This document shows positions 47,226 to 61,300 of a stretch of 64,000 bases of DNA, in pieces. The stretch lies in contig NC_063151.1 in assembly GCF_020921035.1 (NCBI RefSeq), forward strand, positions 19,970,934 to 20,034,933, read 5' to 3'. Origin of the DNA: Rhodamnia argentea. Its lineage: Eukaryota > Streptophyta > Magnoliopsida > Myrtales > Myrtaceae. The notes beneath the pieces are model-generated. The model searched no databases. It saw only the letters and a program-made list of their open reading frames with translations, and was not told where the DNA came from. The stretch's first letter is position 1; every line of letters begins with the position of its first letter. The position numbers and the translations under genes are program-made.

Positions 47226-50200
47226 CCCGTTTAGAGTCACTCTTGAGTCATATCTTATGGCTAGAGCATCTGAAATTTGCCCTTTCAATGTGGCTAAGTG
47301 CGCTAATATAATTTGAGAACTTCTGATCTTACACTTAAGTGGTGCAATATTAACTTCTTCTGCAGTAAATTTGTCTAATCTTCTATAATCTGTGTCCTTA
47401 TCATGATGAGTTTTATTTTGGTGTTTCTGCGTATTGAACTATTTTGGAGGTAGTGACAAAATGCAATTGAATTGGAACAGGTAGCATTAGTTAATGCCTG
47501 CCATGTTATGTTGTGGAGCTAGACATATATATTCTTTTCAAATGGATTAATCTGGAGGCTGATTTTTTTTTTTTTTTAATTTATTGCATCCACATGTAGG
47601 TTTTATTGGAACAGAGCTCATACTCTACGTAACTTAGGCCTTTTGTCCCCTGAAAAAATCTTAATGTGCAGCCTGTATGTGTACTTGTGTAGTGCGGAGT
47701 GCATGAGGTTTAAAATGAGAGAACTAGAGCACTTCTTAACGGTGTTCAAATTTTATTATCTTATTAGCAGTTTTACCTACTAAAGGTCTTAAAATTAGCC
47801 ATCTTGATTCCATTCCATTCATCCACTAGAGAAGTTAAATGTTCCTTACGAGGGCATGATGTAGGATGACCTTGAAAACCCTCCAGTTGGTCCCCTGTAT
47901 TCTCTCTGTTGGATCCCACTCTGTATTGAATTTCTATACCTCAGATTATCTTTGCCATCATGTTCTATGGCTTTGATTTCTTTAGGGCTTAGACGCTTAA
48001 GTATTGTTTATGTATTTATTTGTAAAGGTTGAACGTCATGATTGAATACGTTTTGGGTATGCTTATGCCCATTGTACCATAGCACTTGAATGGTCCATGA
48101 AGACTAATTTAAACATGAGAGGACTATATAATTATAAGACTATGATGGTTCTAGCCTCTACAATTCCTCATAAGATAGTTTCTCTCGGGGCATGGCTTAA
48201 GCCAAATAAATCTATTTCAGGCTATTATATGGATGGGTTTGTTTTCTATCTCGATCCTTTTTGGCTAGTAGTATCAAGGTAGGATTTTACTTTTGGGTAC
48301 TGCCGAGAATATGTTGCGAATGCTTTTTTGTGGAGGGTTAGATTAATTGAAGAATCCTGTTCTTTGCAACAGCTTCCTGCATGAACATTGAATTACTTCA
48401 CCTCAATGCTCCTGAGTCTAGTACATGAACAATGCTTTTTCAGCAAAGTCTCCCAAATTTTTGTGGTTGTCACTGGGCTCTTTTCAATTGCTTTGCTGGC
48501 ATTCTTAAAATGCGGTATGCTGATGTTGGATAGGGAGGACTACGTCACCAAGTTTGAAACTCAGTGCTTGATGGACAAAATCAGTTGAATTGGATGCACT
48601 TCCTGGTATGTTTTCAAGAAATCGCTGGTTCCTTTTCTGCATCATATGTTGATGAAAGATGATAAAAATTAATCATAGGGTCAAGTGATAAACAGTGCCA
48701 TGAAGGACATCAAATTACCGATATCTTGTGTTCAAATTGTAAAATGATGCTTCAGCTTGTTCTTGTTGATTATCGCAGAAATTGCAGCGTATCAACTTCA
48801 ACATTATTAGCAGATTCTATTATATGCTAAACATGATGTTACTAGGTGGCAAATCTTAATGGTAGGTGTGGCTTTTGGTTTCTAAATGCATAATACCAAA
48901 AATTCTCGTTGGCGCTCTATATTCTCTACTTTCACTGTTTCTGGCAAAACTTGTCATCGTTCTTAAGGGATAAAATGGTTTAGCAAGTGCAATCAATTTA
49001 TATTCAAGATTCATTTTGTCGTCCGCTTAGTGTGTAACACATTTTCATATGTCACCATAATGAGGCTCTATGGGCTAAAGAAGCCATGATATGCACAAGT
49101 CAAAGTGTATGAATTCTATAGAAGTCTAGATAGTCCTTTGAACGTAAAAAATTTTCGGCTTATTCTCAATCAAATAATTTCGCGAGCATGAATATGCTCA
49201 ATACTGGTGTAGATTGTTGATTTCATTTTGTTTCTGAGATCGAGGTTTGATATTCAACCCAGAAACATCCACTAGACCTGTTAGATACATCAACTTGAAA
49301 GTTGGGTTATTAGCTACTTTAGTTGAGGCATATGCTTCGTCTCCAGTTGCTTAGCACGTTCAGAGTCTCTAGTATCTTCCCTGATGTCCCTGCCTGCATA
49401 AAGAAGAACATATGTTGAAGTCCTAATATACAAGGTCACTTCTGTGCTTATAATGAAAGGGGAGGACTGTCCGCTGTTGGAAGAGAGATTAGACAGAAGT
49501 ATGTGAGTACAATTCTTTGTTTTCATGAGCTTCTGATCATTAAATTATTCTGTGAACATTACTGTTGCCCCTGGCTTGGAAAATCTGAGTATATTGCCTT
49601 TTGCATTCCCCGAGAACAATTTGTCTCTCTGGTGGCCTAAAAAGCTGTAATTAATAGTTCTTGTGAGGCAAAGTTTATTGGAAAGAGGGATCTGAACATG
49701 TCATTAAAGGTACTTTGCATATTTCATGATGTTGGCCATGTTGTACAAAAGAAATTAAAATTTTAGACACAAGATTTTGAGATTTTCTAGTGCCTTCCGT
49801 GGTAAAATGGCAGGAAGAATGCTATTGGTCTGACTTAGATGAGTTTTTTTTCAAGAGAAACTTTGCAATTCATTCATTCTGCGGGTTCTGTGTAGAAAGA
49901 TGCGGCATCTCTAATTTTCTCATAGACTCTTTTGGTTCATTAGACACTTGAGTCTGCCATTCGTAGTTAACACGTGTATTCATGTTCTTCACCTGGCAAA
50001 AATGATATTACATCTTTAGGAGAGAAAATTCAAATGCCCTTTGTGTTAAATACCTTAAGCAATTTTCTATTTGTTTTAGCTCAAATGCTGCTGCAACTTA
50101 GTTTGTGCGTTCTTGATGTTTGTTGAAAGCAGCGGAAGCTTTAAAATTATCTGTGGGCATTGTTGCATCAGATGAACATGCAAATGTAAAGCTGAAAGAA

Positions 50201-50568
50201 ATCTCAGTGTATTTACATTTTCCAAGTGCTTGAATCGTCTTAAAGTTTTCGTCTGGTTCGATTCTTAAATTTCCGAGGAGAATGGTGGATTAGATATATG
50301 TGCCTGTATTTTCTCCCTGGTTTCACTAAGCATAATGATATTTCGGATTTTGAACTCATGTTATTTGTGACATTTAATGAGATTCTCATGGGCTTGTATC
50401 ATTATAAGATTAATGCTCAAAGGTAATCTAGTCGACCATTATGAACATGTCTGGCTGAATAAGTTTTGGCTCTTATACAATATCTCAGTCAAAGAAACAT
50501 TACTTTGTTTGCATGGTCCCTCGATGAAGACATAATAATGTCCTTCTGCAGTTGTTGCACCTGGTTTG
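47226..50568. other. Intergenic to the MADS-box 3' region
   Basis: No coding gene is recognised. A minus-strand exon-like stretch lies at 49320-49402, and the MADS-box 3' UTR probably starts leftwards from 50568. Confidence 0.4.
49320..49402 (-). other. Isolated exon-like stretch behind a good acceptor
   Basis: On the minus strand, TTCTTTATGCAG is followed by an open stretch encoding AGRDIREDTRDSERAKQLET and, after a few more residues, a stop. This could be a 3' UTR exon of the MADS gene 1.2 kb upstream, or a relic of another gene. No matching upstream exon was found. Confidence 0.25.
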
Positions 50569-53500
50569 CTAACGCAGCTGCAATCTGCTTAAACATTGGT
50601 AAAATTGTGGTAAAAATTTCATAAGCATGCCGACCTTTAAAGATTGGAATATATGTTGAAAGAAGATATATACCCTAAATTTGTAGTTCTAGATGACGTC
50701 TCACAGTTCTGATGACGTGGCTGGCTTAGTTGGAGATGGACAGGTACTTGAGCATCTTCATCAATGTTCGGTCCATTTGGTAGAAGACTCGTTTGTGCTC
50801 CGTTTATGTTATTTGCATCTCTTGTTTCATAGACCTGGGATATGGAATGCTTTTGTTCAGACCGAGTATAGAATCTGAGGTAAATGACTATGACAGAACT
50901 TTATAGTGATAAGATTAATACCTTCTTGAACAATTCCACATTCTCTTGTTTAAATAGATTTTCTTTCTTATGCAATTCCAAATTTTCCTGGTGAAGAAGG
51001 CTTCCCTGCACGGATTTGTGGTTGAAATTTAGCAACCTGAATGAGGAAAACAGTAAAGTTAGCAGTCTGACTGAGTTAAATACTTTACCTTTCTGTTCAG
51101 CTCTTGTATTTCTTCTGTTAAAACTTGGTCCTGCAAAAGTATGAAGCCTGTTTGTCATTCAAGATCCTTGGAAGCAAGTTGGATCGATTCTATGAATCAG
51201 CATGTAAGAAGTGAACCTTTTTTGTGCGGACACCACGGAGACTTATTTCCATTTGGTTCTCCAAATTCCGCAAATCTTTGATGCTCAAGCCTGAGAGTTC
51301 TTCTCCCATCAATTGCCTGTCAGCGTCGTGCGTAAGTATAGTTTAGCTAGCCAGTTTATCGTCTGACTGTGTCTTAGATTCTTGTGGAGTGGGATACGAA
51401 ATGAAAACAAAGACTAATAGATGCAAAGCTCTTGATTCTTCAACCCTTGTGAGTTCAATCTGTCCTTACGCTGATTGCTTGTCTTTATGATACATGGTTC
51501 ATATAGCAACAGACTCATTTTGTTTCTAGGATGCAGATGACAGCTGGCACGCCTTCAACTTTTACAGTTCTGATATCCTATGTCCTGCCTGTCTTTCCAT
51601 TTACCTTATGTACATGTGATGTTGAGCCCTGCCATAACTTAAATTTCGTGGGGGGAGTTGTGTGCTTTTAGAAATGCTCCATGTTTTAAATGAAGTCGTG
51701 AGGCCTTTAGCTGAACTGGATCCTTCAACTAGAGATGGAATTCCAGGATCTGAAAACCTACCTTGGCATGGGAAAGGAAATTAGATCATGGTGCTCAGGG
51801 GTGACAAAAAAAAAAAAAAAAAATTCGGATCTCCTTCTGTGGCATGAATGAGTTTTCTCTTGGGCCTTTACTCCCTTTGAATTCCCTGTAAATAAGATTT
51901 TGTTATTTAAATTTGGCGTGTGCGAATTTATGCTAAAAGTTGCACCGGCTACATTTTGGTCAGTTGGAACTGTCAATTCTTTTTTAAATGCCCAGACAGC
52001 AGTTGGATGGAAATCCAGAACAGTGAGTTGAGAACAGTGAGTTGTTTCCAAGTATTCTTTCTTGCTGGACGTGGAGATGCATAAGGGGTCAAAATCTAGA
52101 ATGTCCTTTTCTTCAGAAAATCCAATGAATCCAATGAGAATGAACCTAGAACCGAAACAGCAACAACATGAAAATTGGACGAAGATAAACAGCAGCAACA
52201 CAAAAGCGAAACAAAGACCTCAGTACTAGAGTAATTCTTCGTCATTGCCTGGTGAAGCCTCCTTCCTCAGAATGACACTACACTAATAAGGTCACAAGGG
52301 TTGCACGAAGACCAGGCAAAGGAGTAAGGGCAGATAGTTACTCATCTTAACACTGACCCTTTCGGTAATTAACAGCTATTAATGGTATTCACTCGTCAGA
52401 TTGGCACCATGGAAGCATCGCCATAAGAAATGAAAAGAAAATGCACGAGAAGAGAAGATGTACCGATGATTTTCTCGGAGTTGCTGCAATTGTTGCCTTA
52501 ATATTGCTGCTTCCCTTTGCCAATACTGTCGAATAAACTGTGTAATTTAGTGAATATACTGGGATTTGGGCGGTCTCACAATGTCCGTGTACTGGAAGGA
52601 AATAGTGTACATGAAAATGCATGGTCATGACAATCAAAAGTCTCTCCGGGTAACTGTGGGATGATTCTTCTGTGGCTGTGCTTTTTCTGAACTTCGATGA
52701 GTTTATGTATGGAAGGAAAATGCAACAATATCAACATGACAGGACTTTAGTGAACAACCTAAGTATAGGCTATAGCCATCGACAATGTTCGAAAGATCGA
52801 TAATATGCATCCACATTCGCAACAACATAGCACTTGAGCTAATTACTAATTCTCTCTCTCTCTCTCTCTCATCCAAAGCCCGTAAATATTCATGATATAA
52901 TGTTTGCATCATCTAAGACCGCCATGCCCTGTTGGCGCAAGAAGCTACTTTGCCAGCGGTTTATGTGCCAATCCTCAGCCTGGGGCAAACTTAGTTTCTT
53001 TTTGGGTATTTCCTATGAAGTTCCCCAGCTTTCTACTAAAGTGAAATTGTGGGGGAAACCCTGCTTTTTCCCTTTGATTTGTCATGTTTGTTCATATATA
53101 GAGATTGTCTTTTGCCTATCGTTTATTTGAACTCAGGGCAAAAAGGGCATGACCAGCTAGTCTTAAGGAAAATGCACTTCGAGTTCGCACCCTCGAAAGT
53201 CATGCAGGGCACATGCCAATAGAAAAAAAAAAAAAAGATGACGTGATCAAATGCTCGTAACTAAATAGGAAATCCTCAAAGTTTGGTGTATACTTGCTCG
53301 AATCTAAGGGGTAAAATTAAGTTTCTCGTTTTTTGAATAAAAGACAAAATTTCATCAGGGTGTCAAAGGAGCACCGCCTCTTTACAAAAGGGCTTCCACT
53401 CGCCCACACAATGAATTATGCGCAAAAGATATCTTACCGTATGGAAAATAACGAGGAGCTTTACAGGGGTGAATTATTGTTCATGGAAGGCCCACGCTAA

Positions 53501-55262
53501 TTTCACTCCTCATGTAGCTTTAGACACACCTCAAAATTTAAATGAACCAAAATAGCGCTGTAGATACACAAAGCTATTAATATACAATTTAAGCACTTCA
53601 AGCTCTTAATTAAAATAATATCCACTCAAGTCCTTATTTGAGAAAACTATGACACTTCGAGCCCATATTTGGAATTTTTTTGAGGACCTTATGAGGACAT
53701 ATTTTCGTTTTCAATATCCAAAATATGTTCAAAATGAAATATCTATATTTTTGAATTGTCCACGCATGTCTATATATGACTTTTCCATTTGGTCAGAATA
53801 CGCATCCTGGTTTGAATACGATTGATATGTTGGAAAGACTATCATAAGCTCTGAAGAATGCAATGACGCAAGGTGTGAGGGAGAGGATCTCGTTAGTATA
53901 CGCATCGCGTATAGTTGACTCTAGCATAGTTAATTTGAATAGTGTGTATTATTACTCATCGACCCTTTTTATATGCATATTAAGAATTTTTATTTGGTCC
54001 TTATACTAACATTTTAAAGAACGCGTACGGATGGAAGTTTCTGTTTCAGATCATTGAATACGCACAGCATAGACAATGCCAGCATTTATAATCCATATTG
54101 TCAATAAATATATAGATCTTCAACGTGTTTTAATGTGCTATTGGAAAATATTCTCCCTATTAATAAATTTAAATGAACCAAAAAAAAAACTTTGTCGAAA
54201 TCAGCTTGAGCACATTAATAAATTGAAGAAAGGAAATGAGTCTGTACAAAAATGAATAGAAAATAACATAAGATGGCATGATGAAATGTCATTGTTTTTA
54301 CTAATATTAACAGACTCGTGTTTTCATGACCATGCAAATTTTTTTAGGAAATTACCAAAAAAGTCGTAAATCTGTTGTATTTGTGTTAATTCAGTTATAA
54401 ACATTTTATTTGGCCAATTTAGTCTTAAACCTTTTGACACTTTGCCAATTTATTCCCAAACCTTTTAATTGCGTCAATTAAGTCTTAAACATTTTGGTAG
54501 TTTGCCAACTTAGTCCAAAATTTTTTGACGATTTGTTAATTTAGTCTTTCTGACTCATTTTAGTAAGAAATCACTAACATGATGGATGTGACACAATTCA
54601 ATTTCTAATTTTTATAAACATTTTTCCCTTTTTTTCTTTATTTTTTTCTCCAACCTTGGCCGATGAGGTGGCCGGCCGACCCTCATCGAAGCCCTTCCCG
54701 CAGCAATTCTCCACAAGATAAGGCGACGGCCGGCCTTGCCTAGACAGACTAGGGTAGCGGGGCCCAAGGTTGAAAAAAAGAAGAAGAAAGAAAAAAAAAA
54801 CAGAAAAGAAAAAAAAAATTACAAACATTGTTCACGTTAACGCCAGCCGTGTCACGTAAAATAACCGACATCGACTACACTGCCATGTCAGCGATTTCTA
54901 GCCAAAACTGGGTGGCACGATAAATCAGCAAATTGTCAGAAGGTTCAAAATTAAATTGATAAATCATCAAGAGGTTTAGTTCTAAATTGGCATAACTTAG
55001 AGCTAAATTGGTAAATTGTCAAAAGACTTAAGGACTAAATTAGCTAAATTAAAAGGTTTAAAACTGAATCAGCACAAGAGCAATAACTGTAGGACTTTTT
55101 TGGTATTTTCCCCAAGGTTTTGGATTTGCAACGGATGTCGACCTTCACCCTTTTCATTAGTGATTTTGATGAATTAATTCTCTTTGAGTTATTTTCGTCA
55201 CCTCAGTAAGCTAGGGAGTATTATAGTCATTTGGCGAATGAAAATAGCATGAGCCTATTTTG

Positions 55263-55305
<43 letters not shown>

Positions 55306-58300
55306 AGAAGAAGTTTGTTTTGAAATGTATTTCGATCGTTCTTCGCATTAAAGCTCCTTGCGTAGGTTAGCGCATGGGACTTACTTTGATTGATGGAACA
55401 GTTCATCGTTAGTTTTGTTGCTTGTAAAGTGTGCTGGTAAACTAAATAACTCTATAACTATATTTCATATAATAAAATGCAATTGAAGAGAAACATATGG
55501 GGAGGTAGAAGTAGAACAGTAATAAACACGAAAAGGGTGGGCATGTCGTTCTTCAGGAGTGCTTGTACTGTACCTTATTATTGAACGACAATACAGAATA
55601 GCAACAAGAACAAGAACAAACCCTATTTCACTAAGTTGGGTTGGTCAAGGTGAACTCTTTTTCACATCGGTTTCTTTTTTTCCCATCTTGTACCATATCC
55701 GCCATTATATTCAAGACTCCAGAAAGTTCATTCATAGCCTCCCATTGCCCCCTTCACCCTACATCTCTGTCAGTAGTGTCTCAGGTTCTAGATCATTAGA
55801 GCCTCTAATGTACATCCTTTAGTAATTCTCAAACCAATTTAGAGAGTTTTTCTCATCTTATTCTGGAGGGCAGTCGTATGGACTGTATCTTCATCAATAT
55901 CTATACATACATCAGAATATTCTCATCTTTACTCCGATCATTTTGCGTGTCTTGGGGGCTGACCATCCAACATGCCGTGCCGTCTATGTTGTCAGCCTCA
56001 TTGTTGTCTAATAGACTTTACGGTTAAGCTTATGTAGCTGTATGATGCTAGATACACTCTTCATTCTTCCCTGCTTGTATCCGATACTTTTGCCAATTCT
56101 AAGACTTTAGAAGCTAACACTCTTTGGTAACAGATAAGGGACTAGGTAGCTGAAGTCAGTTTTCAGAAAAATAACTTTCCTCACCAATTTTTCTTGATAT
56201 GAAATTTCATAACTTCCCAACACATTCTATTTTGGAGATATCGAATTGTAGAAAGTGTAGAAAGGGAGCTAAACGGTGCTGATTAAGATGACTACACATC
56301 CTATTGCTACTAAGTCTTGTGAGTAAGGTGTTTCCCAAAAGATGCTAACTTCTCATTTGCAGAACTTCACATCTGAAGTATCAAACCTTTTGAAGGGACA
56401 AATATGGCGTCATAACGAATCAAGATATGTATCATTTCGAAGTAGCAACATTGGGTATTTGCAAAGACAATAGAGAGTTCAAAATCAAAATAACATTGAT
56501 GCAAATATAAATCCCATTACTATTCAAACTGACCACACGAATTTATTTCTTCTTGCTTACTAATCTTTAATGTTGCCTGGTTCAGAATAGGAAAAGAGAT
56601 ATATTGTTTTTTCTTTCTTACCAATATAGTTTTATAATTCTTGATTTATCTCTCACTATATTGTCTTCATTCTCGAAGTAAGTTACACATAGTTAAAGGA
56701 AAAGCTTTATCTATTGACTCCTTTTGTTCTAATGAATCGTATTTTCAAACTAAAACTTCCGGAGACAGACCATATAATAAAGTTACACATGAAAAGGTCA
56801 TGAGATTCTATTGCACGAGCAAATTTAAAGATTGGCGAAGTGGACAATACCTTAAGTTCAGCCATCGGGTTCCCAGGTTGATCAATCTCTTCTTTTAATT
56901 TGCCATACCTCTCAATTACCTTGTTCATGCTGGTCGAAGAAAATGTGTCGAAAGTATTAAATTTGACACTTTGGGTAAGCATATAATCAATTACTGCCGC
57001 TAATGAACAAATTGTCAATAAATGCTGGAGGCAGAAACAGATGCTTAAAAGTTTTTTTATGTTCCTCATAACATGCTCACGGTTTACAATGCTTTTCACT
57101 GCACCAAAGCTTGCTAAGTCTCAAAATGAAGCTCTTTGGCCAAAAGGATCAAAATCCTATTTGATGAGCCTTCGATGTGTATATGGCGACACATGATCAA
57201 AGCTAGGTACTGTTTCTTTGCTTTTAAGATTGAGAGACATCATATGTTGCTGAGTTGCTCCCATATACTTTTTCTCTCCATTTCTGTGAGCATTTGCTTA
57301 AGGCCGACTCTGGCTTGCCTATTTCCATGGGTTTGTGTACAATAGAAGTTCATTTTCGTTTACTGGTATCATCTCTGGTTCTCGCTATGATGCAGCATTT
57401 CATGGTCCATGTTATTCTATAGTTTCATAGTTCCTAAATTAAACAGCACACCCAAAGCTGGAAATCATAACTCGGTTTATCCGTGACGTAATAGAAGATA
57501 ATCAATAAGTTACAAGCTACTAATCAGTTTTATCTGTGGACGTCCCAAATCTTGACGTGATTGGTTGGATTTTAATACCATGGATGTCCCAAATTTTGCT
57601 ACTAGTGCATTTTCGGCTCTTTGGTCAAATGGTTTAAGGAACTAGGGACATAATTCTTCTCATGTATTTTAGCTAGTTCTTTTTTTCTGTGCTGATAGAT
57701 TAAGTTGGGTCTGCGGAAATAGAAATCAGACCTTATATATGTAAGGTTTGATGCTACAATAGTCTTAACATTTATTGAGAATTGTTATTTCAAAATAGTT
57801 TCGTAAGGTTCGATTTACAACAACTGTTTGCGTTTGAAATGTCATGAGAATAATGGTCATTTTTTTAAGTAGATCAAATATGTTTGAATTCAGATTCTTA
57901 CACAGTACGCATCTAAGACATTTGTAGAAACCAAACTATAGAAAAAATAAATATATTCGCAATAAAAGTTTCTAAAAAACAATAGTGAAGATTACATTGT
58001 GCATTCGAAGTTAGTAATGTAATAGCATTCTTTCACATGACAACATATAATAATAACCATGTAAACAGTTCTTTACACACTTTTTTGGGTGAAGTTAAGA
58101 TTAATTCTAAAGGAAAGATCTCCCCTTTGGAAAGAGACTTGCTTCCTTGAAAGAGCGAACCAATGTTTCAAATCCTACCAACAGAGCTTTCAATTTCATT
58201 CTAAAAGCACCTGAAAAGTTCAACATGATCTGGAGAAGCCAAAAAGTTTGTTCACGACAAGGTTTAATTCCTAAAGAACACTCCAGTTAAGTCTATGAAG

Positions 58301-61300
58301 ATATTTCCCAAGTTGCACAGTTATCTGGTGAAGGAGAATTACGAAGCTACACTAAGAAAAGGAGACAAATTTTACTCTTTTCCATGTGAGATGAGGTTCT
58401 GCCTGATTTAGACAATTACGATGTTCTTTATTTGCTTTGAACTACAAGTGACTTTAGGATATCTTCATATAACTCGCATGAAACAGGCCAAATGAATCTT
58501 AATTACCTAAAAGGTACGCAAAATGATTTATTGTTTTATTCCTCATCTAAGAAATCTAAGCTTTCACTAAGAAAATAGTAAAGCATAACCACTTTTGCAT
58601 AAACGTTTAGTTTGCTATTTCGTAAACTGTAGCACCTTCTAGGGTGTTATATACTTGTACATTTTAAGAAGGATATGAATTAACTAACGTACACCACCAA
58701 TGTAAACAGAAAGTTTCACAATTGGCTTAATCTGCCATTGTCTTGGTGGTTAATATAATAGTGGATAGTTACAATCAACTAATCAATGGTGGATTGAGCC
58801 GTAGGTGGAACCTCATTGTTACACCAGCGGTGGATGCTATAGAACTCCGAAGGATACTGCTATGCGGAGAGCCAAGTAGCTTCTTCTCTTGCTACTCTAT
58901 AACCTTCATTTCCTGAAGTTGGATGGCACATATCAGTTTGGCTTTAACCCAATATCCCAAGACAAAGTCTTAATTCATGGCTTGCTCTTCTAGATCGGCT
59001 ATGTCTCTGAAACATGGATTACTCAAATTGGGGGTTTGGCTCAATGCTTTATGCGTCTTTTGGAAGCATGATGCTGAAACTGGATCTCATTCTCATCTAT
59101 AATCTTTGACTTATTTCACTCCTCAGAGAGCTTGGAATCATTCGATGCTTGTATATGGGTTTCATTGACAGGCTGTTGAGTTACAGGATCGAGTTGTAGC
59201 TGGGTGTTGGAGCCTAGCAAGAAGAAAGAATTTTCTTTCTACTTTTCATCAGGCTTGTTCTGAAATCTTCTCTCTACTCTATTTGAAATCTGAAGAATTA
59301 GAAATGACATCAGAATTTTCGTTCTTCATGAGGCTTGTTCCGAAATTTTTTCTCTAAGCAGTTTTTAGTAGGACGAGATTAGCTCTTGTTAGAAGAATAG
59401 TACAAAACAATGAATGCTTGTTGTGGAAGTTACATTACATTGATGTACAACTTAGGAGAGTTTTTTATCACTTTCATGTCTTCTCCTACTCAATGTTTAT
59501 CAGCCCATTTGAAATATTTCAGTGGTAAAAAATTATGTCCTGACCTGACCAGCTTTAGAATGGATACTTATATCTTTGATTTTGCTACCGCAGTATACAG
59601 TATATTCTCCAGGTAACAATTTTGGAACATCCATTATTGGATGGCCCCCTTACCTAGACACCTCATATCCCTATTATTTCTATATATAATTCATCCCTTT
59701 TTAAATTACCTGAGATTACAACATTATGACATCTTTTAAACGTATACTTGATACCTATTTTGTACACAAATTCCGTTTTATGTTCTCTCATTTTTCGTGT
59801 GTGGCGTAACTTCCACCCCTCTATTTCATTACATCATTTTAATGTCTAAGCAAAAGCCAAAACATCTAAAACAATAATGTGGCTCACGCCATGCATTTCA
59901 ACTCATCTCTGATTAATCTTTTTGATCTTCCAAACATCTTGGCAAACAGACAGAGATCTCATTCAAAACACACATGTCCGGAACTTTTTTCCTCAAAGTC
60001 ACCATATATAGTCCCACTACGAGATAGCTTGGAGACTAGGAGAACAGTTTCCTAGAATGAAACTTCAAGGGTTCATCAAGAAGTAAGTTGTTCTTCTGTT
60101 CTAGTTAGTGTAAAAGATTAATTTAGTGATGATGACACTTTCTGATTGCGCACATGCAATTGAATATGTCGTTTTGAATGAAAGCTTTGCATGTTTATCC
60201 ATATAATATGATCTATGCAATGTATTATGACACATGTACTAGTATTATGTTCAAATCCCATATCATGCTTGTGTCCTTTTTCAATGATGAACCCAGAAGA
60301 CGCTAGCGGACCGATACTGACTTGTCCCATTGAGGGAGTGGAGAGTACACTGGGCCCGGATAATAGGTGTGGTTCCTAGCATGTTTTAATGTAACAAAGG
60401 GCATAAGAATGAACAAAAATCACACACCATATCTAGAGAGTGTTGGGGAACATATTAGGTAATTTGATACGTGATTGGCTTTAAGGTGCTCATTAGAAAT
60501 GGGTGGATATTGGATGATGGGAAGTGTACAAAGTAACATATATGTCTTACGGAAAAAGATTTGGTGTTGTATAGGGGTGACACCAGTTCAGTTTGACCTA
60601 GGAACCGGCCGGAATCGACCTAGCTGTGTTCGGTTCCCATTTCAAGAACCTAAAACCAGCCTAGGAATGATTTGTTTCCCTGCTCAAAGGCGCCGGTTCG
60701 ACTCCAATTCCGGGAACTTAGAACCTACCTAGACTGATTTGTTTCCCTATTCAAAGGCCGGAAACAGTCCAACCTGTTCTCGAGTTGAACTTGTTTTGAA
60801 GCCTCTTTTGGCGAAAAAAAAAAAGAACACTTTTTCAACCGTCAAAATTTGAACCACAATCTTCGATAGGATTAACGAACCATTTGACTAACCAATTTTT
60901 CTATAATGAAATTGTGCAATTTCATATTTTATGATAATAATGTTGATATTCACCCAAAACATAAGAATGGGAAGTTCCTACGTAGAACTACGAAAAGGTG
61001 GTTCTAGAACCATTACGTAGTCGGTTATCACTTCTAGATCGGGAACCTACCCACCCCGAAACCAATCACTCTAATATTGTTGCTATATGTGATTTCCAAT
61101 TGCGGTGACAAACAATTTATTAAGTCAGTGAATCACCCACTTAGTGTAGAGGCTGAGTTTACTAAAAGCTTGTTTAGATTAGGGAAGAATTGAGGTGAAC
61201 AAAATCCTAGAACAATACAAGAGCCAGAGTAGATCTCCTCATTTCGAGATAAGACATTGTACTAAAAGTAGGAAATCATTGCATAGATTGCTAGTATAAA

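Noticed and set aside
60640..60730. tRNA-like GGTTCGACTCC segment
   Set aside because: Only a T-loop-like stretch; no acceptor stem, D-arm or anticodon arm could be built around it. It belongs to the GGAACC repeat.
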